Position numbers and translations under genes: made by a program. Under the pieces are notes generated by a model. That model was not told the origin of the DNA. It searched no databases and saw only the letters and a list, made by a program, of their open reading frames with translations. Below are positions 56,901 through 62,384 of a stretch of DNA of 62,384 nt, in pieces. Positions within the stretch are counted from its first letter, which is position 1, and every line of letters begins with the position of its first letter. The stretch is from a virus. The DNA is taken from positions 1 to 62,384 of IMG/VR virus record IMGVR_UViG_3300028194_000282. The stretch is one strand, 5' to 3'.

Positions 56901-59900
56901 CTCTGAGCATCAGCTATATTGTCTTTGCTTATTTTTCTTTGCTTAAGATTGTTTTTAATTTGACCAATCTCTTTAGATACTCTTTGATTGGTTCTAATAC
57001 CAAGCATTCTATCTAATGCAACTGTTAACTCTAATTGTGTTTGTTCAGGTTGCACTTGGAAGATAGGATTAGCTTTTAAAATATCTAAAGCTTTTTGTCT
57101 TACCTCAGCAAATGATTTAGTTCTTTCCGGAACTCCTCGTCCAACTCTTTTGCTTCCTGAAAAAGCAAACTCATTTATCTTTGCTCTAACTTCATTAAAC
57201 AATTTGAATCCAACTTTTGCACCACCATCTACATTTCCAAACTCTCTTGGCAGTGGCTTAGTAAGGTCTATATTAACAACCATTGCGTTATTTATATCCT
57301 TAGCCTTAAAGCCTCTGTTTTTTAATACCACTCTTATAGACTCATCATTTATAAACTGCTCTCTACCTTGTTGAATAATACTCTCCATAGAGATATCAGA
57401 ACTAAACATAGCTTCAGGATTTTTCAAGGCTATCATCTGTTCATCTGTCATCTTGATTTCTTTTCCTGCAAAAATATCTGCAAGTGCAGTACCTAAGAAT
57501 TGGTCTAGAGTTAAGTCTTGTATCTCTTGTTCACTTAAGTCTGTTGATAGTTTAAACTTTCTTTGTATGTATTGCCACATACCAAGAAGCCATTCTTGAA
57601 ACTTAGATTTAACTGAAGCATCTGCAATGGTCTGTCCTTTGTTACCAATTAAAATAGCCATCGCTTCATTAGTTGCTTTAGTAACATCACCATTAAATCT
57701 TTCAAGTTGTGTTTTAAAAGTATCAGTTTGTTGCACTAATTCTGCACCCTGCTTGTATATTTTTCTTCCTTGTTCTGTTGTCTGTAAATAGTCTGTCCAA
57801 ACGTGACCCATCTCGTGAATAGATGTGTTGAATAAAGCAGACTCTGAGTTGTGTACTTCAGGGTTAATATAAATATCCCCGTCTACTGTAACACCATATA
57901 CTACTTCGTTTCCTTTTAAATACTTAGTCACATTGTCTTGTGACATTACATTATTAAATGAGTTAGCATCGGTATTAATTACAACACCGGGAAATGAAAT
58001 ATTCATAAATGCATTAAGCTTATCTACATTGCTCGGATTAGAATTTGCAATTACTCCAACATAATCAAATGATGGGATACCAATCCCTACTCCTGTTTGT
58101 TGTGCTCTTAATGTTTTGGTAGATGTTGGCTTCTTCTTACTTGCTTTTTGTTTATCAGTGTCAGTTGAAACTTCTGTTGTCTTTTGTTTTTCGCTTTCAA
58201 TTAGTTTTGAAAACACTTTCCCATAAGCTTTCGGATACACTTTAGCCATCTGTTGAGGGTTCTCTAGAATACCTATAGACTTTCCTCTAACTCCATACTT
58301 ATAGTTAGGATGTGTAGTTTCAACAACACCGGGATTCAAAACGTCAACACCAACAATAGAGATTACATTTCCAATAGGAACATTTCTTAATTGTGGGTCT
58401 GTTACAACATCAGTTATAACACCTATGTTTATTAAATCAGTTTTAGTACTTACACCTTTAAGTAAAACTTGTGGTACTGCTTTGGTTTTAGCATTAACTG
58501 TTCCTGCTTTTTTAGACTTCTGATTAGGTGTATTAGCCTTACCTGTTGTAGCGAGTCTTATTAAATGACTTCTAACCGGCAACGGTAAGGTTTGAATAAA
58601 TTCATTACTAAAAACATCATCTATGCTTTTAGGATTTAATTTCTCAATAGCATCTTGTAATTGCTGAAACTCACTCAACTCTTTTGTTGGTTTTGCTTTA
58701 GCTTGTTGTCTAGCTACTTCGGCAGCAATCTCTGTTTTTAAAACAGGTATAGCTGCTTTTCTATTTGTCTCAGGTAATGTTTTAAGATTATCAAGCAATA
58801 CTCTAGATACTGCTTCATTTGATATCATAGCATTCTCACCCATCTTAACTACGTTCATAGGAACTAAGCCATTGTATTCAGGGTTTGCTGCCCACCAAGA
58901 ATCAAATACTTCTTTATTGTTTTGATATACTTGTTCGGCTTTGTTTATTGTGGTCTGTGCTTCTTTCTCAGTAACATTTGCCCAAGCTGCATTCTCATTT
59001 CCTGTTGTTCCGTTAAAACCTACTGCTCCTTTTAAGTTGTCTATTGTGTTGCCTGTCGTGGAATTCACTACGTTCCCCGTAGTTAGTTGGTCGCTTATCG
59101 TAAAAATAGTTGGTATACCTTTAATTACTTCTAGCTTAGTAATCTTAAGTGGGTTATCAGTTCTTGTGTTTAACTCTTCTACATTTATATCTGCAGACTC
59201 TTCTGTGCTTTCAATAACTGTTTCTACATTAGGAGATTCTATCTCGTTAATTTCTGTAGTTATGTCAATCTCATCAGGACCTACATTATCAGTATTGTTT
59301 TCGTTGTCAGTTTGAATTTTAAAATCAACCTTTGGTTTTTTACCATCTAGTGATGCTTCCAAGTCAGCCACCTCTTGTGCTTGAACATCATTATCCATTA
59401 CTGACTCTTCTTGATTTAGTGTCTTTGAAGACACTCCATCTTCTGCAGTAGTTTGTACAATGTCTGTTGTGGTTTCAGTAGGTGCTGCTTCATTAGTTAC
59501 ACTCTCTGCTTCATTAGTTGTAGTCTCAGCAGCAGGAGTTTCAAGATTACCTTCATCAACAACAAGACTTCCATCATCTGATATCTTTACTTTCTCTTGT
59601 ATAGGAGCAACCTTAGCCTCCACCATTTTATTAGCTAAGTATTGAGCAGTTTCATCATCATTATCTATAGATGCGTTTAAACGACCTAAGTCTCTTGGGT
59701 CTAACTCATTTATATAATTTAGAAACTCTTCCTTAGAAACCTCTGTAAACTGCCCTAGCTTACCTCTAAATCCTTTTTGGATTCTATATGTTTGCTTTCC
59801 TGCTCTTAAATCTGTACCTGCATTTTGTTCGCTTGGAGATAGCACACCCTCTCCTGCTAGTCTAGTTTCCTGACTAGGGTCAAGTAAAGTTTTAGTGCTA

Positions 59901-62384
59901 ATGATTTCAGCTAACTCTGAATTTATTTGTTTTAGTTTAGGACCAAACACTGCTTTTCTGTTTGGAGTACTTGATAGTTCTTCTTTAGCTTGAAGCAAAG
60001 TCATTACTCTAGCTTCTAATTGCGTAGCGTTCTTACCTCTAAATCTTTTTCCATACTTAGATGTCTGCAATAATTCCATTGCAGTTTTTCTTACCCCTAC
60101 ATTTTGTTGTATTAGTTGGTTTGTCTCTGCATCTATCTTGCCTAACTTTTCCATATTGTTTGCCCAAGCCGATATCTGACTATCAGTGGACAACTCTTTT
60201 GACATAAAATTTATGTTGGTTAAGTTAGTGGCTAATTCTAAATCATTTCTTGACCTAACTTCTAAAGCTAAGTTAATACTCATATTAGATGTATTGTTTC
60301 CAATACCACCACCCATCTCTGCAACAATTTCTTTCCAATCTAAATCATCACCAACATTCATTTGTGCCAAGTACTCTCCTGTACCTTCTCCTATTGGGTC
60401 AGCAATAAGTCTTTCAGCAGTTAGTGCTGCTATTCTTTTACCTCTTGTTGCAACTGAACCGGTTCTAAGTAAGTTACCTGCTAGTTTTGCAGTAATTAAA
60501 TCTACAATGGCAATTGGTATACCTCTTTTTAAACCTCTTTCTAATCCTTCATCCCATACATCTTGGTCGTTTAATGCTGCTGCAACTGACTCAGGGTCTG
60601 TTATATCATAATCTTGATTTGTCATAGCCTCTATCATTGCATTGGTATATTCCATTGCGACTGATGTTGATGCAAAACCTGTTCTAAATCCCCAAATACC
60701 ACCCGTTGCTGCACCTGCTCCTGCAGTTACAACACCACCGGGTCCTGTAACGAATCCTGTAGAACCAATTGCAAATCCTGTACCTATACCTGCCAAGGTT
60801 GTACTTGCTATAATTTTAGAACCATAGGGAGCCATCATAGCCAAACTCTGTCCTGCTAATGTTGTTGCCCACTCTAAAGGGTTGTCTGATATAACATCCC
60901 AACTTTCGTCAAATCCGTTAGCGTTACCCCACCTTGTCAATACTCTAGACTTAGTGCTTGCTCTATTTTCTAAGAATCCTACAATTTGTTCAGCAGCTTT
61001 CTTGGTAGACTCTGGGTCATCTAAATCGTAACCACCCAATAGTTCAGGAAACATTGATGCCATAAGAATAACATCCCCTGCTTTACCTCTAGCTAAACCG
61101 TTTTGAATTTCTGCAGTAAACCCATTCCAATTATCTGAGTACTCTAACTGTGCACTCTTGTCGTGTTTCATTGTATAATAAAGCTGAGAGTTCTCATAAA
61201 CATCTGCAGCTTTTTCAGATTGAGTTAAAGCTAATTGATATGCTTCTTTAGTTTGATTTATTAAAGCAGCCTCTTGTTCATCCTTTGGAACTATAGAGTT
61301 TAGGTTGTTTGCTTTGACACCAAACATTAATAAAGAAGCTTCTTCAACTCTATCTTGTTCTATTCTAGCTTTACGATTAACTTGTATTGCTCTACCTGCA
61401 GATTGTTTGTGTTGCTTTGCTAAAAACAAATCAAATTCTTCACGAACTAATTCAGTATCATCATTTAAGTAATCATCTTTAATTTCTTCATACCTAGTAG
61501 TTACTTCATCTAAAACTTCATCATAATCATAACGAAGCTTTCCGTTCACATATAAACTAGAGAATTGTTTTTGTTCTTCAGGAGATAAATCTTCTTGTTT
61601 GAAATTAGGATTGTTTTCTAAAAAGTCTTTTAATCCTTTTATTTCTTGGTATTCATCTATAATCTTTCGTTCTCTATTATAGTCTAAACCTCTCTCATCA
61701 TAAAAAGCTTTAGCTTCAGCATCTTGTGTGCTTACATTTTTCCAAGAACCTGCAGCAAAATCATCTGCCTCTTCTTTGGTATCAAACTTAAAAACCTCAC
61801 CTCTTTCTTGAGCAAGTGCTAAAGCCTGTCTAAAGGGTAGTTCATCCCAATACAATGGATTAGATGTGTAGCTATTAGGGTCTTTAGGAAATAAGGTTGG
61901 TATAACTATATTCTGTCCGTCTAATGTTCCTGACTGAAAGTTAGTTGCAGAGTGTCCACCACCTTTATTTGTTCTACCAACTTCTCTTAAGTTTTTTGCT
62001 CTAATTGCTTGAGTTACTTCATCAGCTACAGGAGCATCCTCCTCAAATTCAGTAATATTATTTTTAATAAAATTCTTTAACCTCTGTGCTTCTGTAATCT
62101 CTGTAGAATTTGTAAAAGGGTCAAGGTCTATTGTAATGGTATTAGCACCGTCAGGTGAGTTTACAATTACTGCATCACCAATTCCTGTTTCCTCAAAACC
62201 AAACCCGTATTTTTTAAAGTTGTCTATTAGAAAAGGAACAACTTCTTCTTCTGTTTGGTCTATAAGAGCAGCATCTATCTTGCTTATGTCACTTTGGAAA
62301 CCTTCGCTGCTTGTTATGCCTAAAGCTTGTGCTTCAGCCATTTCTCTTGCTTGTAGTTCTGCAAGTCTTTCTCTTTCTTGTTGT
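53999..62384 (-). CDS. Giant internal virion protein with zincin motif (2,958 aa; start at 689)
   Basis: The gene runs from 53999 through the window end and is completed by 1-689. Order of recognisable parts in whole-protein numbers: N-terminal repeats (1-60); a domain with REVGRTNKGGGHSATNFQSG and KFDTKEEADDFAAGSWKNVS (about 310-400); a Gly/Ala-rich hydrophobic block (LAMMAPYGSKIIASTTLAGI, about 670-740); a Thr/Glu/Asn-rich low-complexity linker (about 1090-1240); HEMGH at 1687-1691, a zinc-metallopeptidase signature within TSIHEMGHVWTDYL; long coiled coils; and a membrane-like C-terminal block (YAVANVMFTAMSYAPALLVG). It probably enters the host with DNA and may cut peptidoglycan-associated or virion proteins. 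Palindrome copy 10 lies at 59419. Confidence 0.8.
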   Translation of the reverse strand, partial: QQERERLAELQAREMAEAQALGITSSEGFQSDISKIDAALIDQTEEEVVPFLIDNFKKYGFGFEETGIGDAVIVNSPDGANTITIDLDPFTNSTEITEAQRLKNFIKNNITEFEEDAPVADEVTQAIRAKNLREVGRTNKGGGHSATNFQSGTLDGQNIVIPTLFPKDPNSYTSNPLYWDELPFRQALALAQERGEVFKFDTKEEADDFAAGSWKNVSTQDAEAKAFYDERGLDYNRERKIIDEYQEIKGLKDFLENNPNFKQEDLSPEEQKQFSSLYVNGKLRYDYDEVLDEVTTRYEEIKDDYLNDDTELVREEFDLFLAKQHKQSAGRAIQVNRKARIEQDRVEEASLLMFGVKANNLNSIVPKDEQEAALINQTKEAYQLALTQSEKAADVYENSQLYYTMKHDKSAQLEYSDNWNGFTAEIQNGLARGKAGDVILMASMFPELLGGYDLDDPESTKKAAEQIVGFLENRASTKSRVLTRWGNANGFDESWDVISDNPLEWATTLAGQSLAMMAPYGSKIIASTTLAGIGTGFAIGSTGFVTGPGGVVTAGAGAATGGIWGFRTGFASTSVAMEYTNAMIEAMTNQDYDITDPESVAAALNDQDVWDEGLERGLKRGIPIAIVDLITAKLAGNLLRTGSVATRGKRIAALTAERLIADPIGEGTGEYLAQMNVGDDLDWKEIVAEMGGGIGNNTSNMSINLALEVRSRNDLELATNLTNINFMSKELSTDSQISAWANNMEKLGKIDAETNQLIQQNVGVRKTAMELLQTSKYGKRFRGKNATQLEARVMTLLQAKEELSSTPNRKAVFGPKLKQINSELAEIISTKTLLDPSQETRLAGEGVLSPSEQNAGTDLRAGKQTYRIQKGFRGKLGQFTEVSKEEFLNYINELDPRDLGRLNASIDNDDETAQYLANKMVEAKVAPIQEKVKISDDGSLVVDEGNLETPAAETTTNEAESVTNEAAPTETTTDIVQTTAEDGVSSKTLNQEESVMDNDVQAQEVADLEASLDGKKPKVDFKIQTDNENNTDNVGPDEIDITTEINEIESPNVETVIESTEESADINVEELNTRTDNPLKITKLEVIKGIPTIFTISDQLTTGNVVNSTTGNTIDNLKGAVGFNGTTGNENAAWANVTEKEAQTTINKAEQVYQNNKEVFDSWWAANPEYNGLVPMNVVKMGENAMISNEAVSRVLLDNLKTLPETNRKAAIPVLKTEIAAEVARQQAKAKPTKELSEFQQLQDAIEKLNPKSIDDVFSNEFIQTLPLPVRSHLIRLATTGKANTPNQKSKKAGTVNAKTKAVPQVLLKGVSTKTDLINIGVITDVVTDPQLRNVPIGNVISIVGVDVLNPGVVETTHPNYKYGVRGKSIGILENPQQMAKVYPKAYGKVFSKLIESEKQKTTEVSTDTDKQKASKKKPTSTKTLRAQQTGVGIGIPSFDYVGVIANSNPSNVDKLNAFMNISFPGVVINTDANSFNNVMSQDNVTKYLKGNEVVYGVTVDGDIYINPEVHNSESALFNTSIHEMGHVWTDYLQTTEQGRKIYKQGAELVQQTDTFKTQLERFNGDVTKATNEAMAILIGNKGQTIADASVKSKFQEWLLGMWQYIQRKFKLSTDLSEQEIQDLTLDQFLGTALADIFAGKEIKMTDEQMIALKNPEAMFSSDISMESIIQQGREQFINDESIRVVLKNRGFKAKDINNAMVVNIDLTKPLPREFGNVDGGAKVGFKLFNEVRAKINEFAFSGSKRVGRGVPERTKSFAEVRQKALDILKANPIFQVQPEQTQLELTVALDRMLGIRTNQRVSKEIGQIKNNLKQRKISKDNIADAQRRMRTIIRKLLPNSKNYSNKAINSLLKTINTTTPKNFVGKVSEVLTQVEAQRLVQRNILIDKIAKLVKSKVKVRKTASGKRRSAGLDAPGQSYFTQVEKVLNAAKKGDLQAIIDLQESINPEAYEQALIDKEAGKKLTSKQQVLLDRQLAIDTFGDVLNMDLQQVEDLFVDVKATSSESIANLNNRRNTRREALNEIKEEFKAEIESNYEFLFDEDGNPLNKNQVKTRQEKIREGFEKNGLFGGLRTFFKTFYDGEQLKSNGVVKFMENKIAHLGTVARKLDGNTRGMFTRIFFDRLNDFDENTLKGIRRTESKMNSMAQSTNKKDWTDWKYSLGTETQEFTMINSKTGKPANKRLNKDQAMRLYALSKNKIQGKKLERQKLDIEGIKTFIGPDNVALVDQAVDFLSNSYFEETNDVYIQVNDIGLGFVENYFPTRTIKEQITAEMIGAGQFQNIFDTEFSPAFKERFDKTNDVEIGQSFSEVMEDHVNQMEKYKAYAVGVKEMSQVLKDPSINLLLEQTGLKGLFLSNLNYAINPDSGPSVDQDVVSWIQNKFTGFALALKPVQIVKQASSFYQAFEKYSATPQPNKIPGYDLINFAYDYFKVIARLPSEIKESRDISATFDARLKKGLAGDIFGLESGSRTYKSLKADQGRKGKLSRGFEKVKGFTTVAGDILGVLGYKAVYNRAIANGMGKAEALRLFNEFNSTQQTRRATEKSPMQQSTDVFNRFFTMFGSSLFLMMNNVGQAGSAIVSGKAGKSDYRKFVLNYAVANVMFTAMSYAPALLVGKGDERDRALRALRDAALGLNLLYSVPILGAGIESAVAKISGDRKPISDGVNPLTSVVRKVDKAYKEMKEDGSILAVVQPIFEIIAGMQLDSPIGVAKILGGDFDDDNIYDATGVTPSYRPGYGTKKKKTTTKKKKTSKADLKLIDPELYEDIYGKGSDIYDIKQEMKDLRKELKDEMSDY
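59419..59434. repeat. 16-bp palindrome, copy 10 (inside giant gene)
   Basis: GTGTCTTTGAAGACAC, coding strand V-S-S-K-T, in the low-complexity linker. Confidence 0.95.
62187..62384. repeat. Terminal redundancy, right copy
   Basis: Same 198 bases as 1-198 except G at 62296 for T at 110; on the coding strand CAA (Gln194) versus AAA (Lys194). Confidence 0.9.

Noticed and set aside
62187-62341. The methionine at 62341 as start of the giant gene
   Set aside because: Across the circular join the frame stays open to an ATG at 689 with a typical gene start 7 bp after the previous stop.
1-62384. Integrase, repressor-type lysogeny module, or antibiotic resistance/toxin genes
   Set aside because: I looked for tyrosine/serine recombinase motifs, Cro/CI-like pairs and toxins and saw none; the genome reads as a lytic phage.

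Overview
The window is a complete, circularly permuted genome of a short-tailed (podovirus-like) phage of a Bacteroidota host, probably a marine flavobacterium. The last 198 bases repeat the first 198 with one mismatch, so the unit genome is about 62,186 bp and the cut falls inside one giant virion gene. Evidence for the host: AT-rich DNA, A-rich leaders with no Shine-Dalgarno, and TAnnTTTG -7 boxes (mostly TATCTTTG) before many genes. The major capsid, portal, large terminase and nozzle proteins look like those of crAss-like phages and their marine podovirus relatives. However, I see no phage DNA polymerase, RNA polymerase or integrase, so this is not a typical crAss-like genome.

Left arm, minus strand (37.6 kb down to 1, then across the junction to 53.8 kb). 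Read in transcription order: GroEL/GroES; a run of tiny basic proteins; a 165-aa virion protein; lysis genes (small membrane protein, T7-type amidase, 3TM holin); fibre genes including a collagen-repeat fibre; a small cluster with a GroES-like protein, a 2OG-Fe(II) oxygenase and a SET-domain protein; terminase, portal, scaffold and capsid; connector rings and nozzle; a GNAT protein; internal virion proteins; the 2,958-aa giant protein with an HEMGH zincin motif; and a small basic protein.

Middle (35.3-39.1 kb). A winged-helix regulator, a PD-(D/E)XK-like protein and tRNA-Arg(UCU) lie on the plus strand, with two intergenic regions of about 300 and 500 bp. These hold AT-rich repeats, a 14-bp palindrome and a 29-nt pure pyrimidine tract, and are the best origin/control candidates.

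Right arm, plus strand (39.1-53.9 kb), early/replication genes: an amidoligase, a secreted lytic transglycosylase, a class-II glutamine amidotransferase fused to a gamma-glutamyl cyclotransferase, a DUF3846-like protein, a DUF1599/MazG-like protein, two DnaA-domain-IV-like proteins, a DUF1071-like annealing protein with a RecE-like exonuclease, an SSB-like protein, a primase/SF3 helicase, an SF2 helicase, and VRR-NUC and PD-(D/E)XK nucleases. The set suggests recombination-dependent replication using the host polymerase.

Most striking signal: a 16-bp palindrome, GTGTCTT(TG or CA)AAGACAC, occurs ten times exactly and once with one mismatch, between genes and inside six unrelated genes in three reading frames. 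It must be a DNA- or RNA-level element and is the best candidate for an undescribed system. The amidoligase/amidotransferase module and the SET/oxygenase/chaperonin cluster come next.
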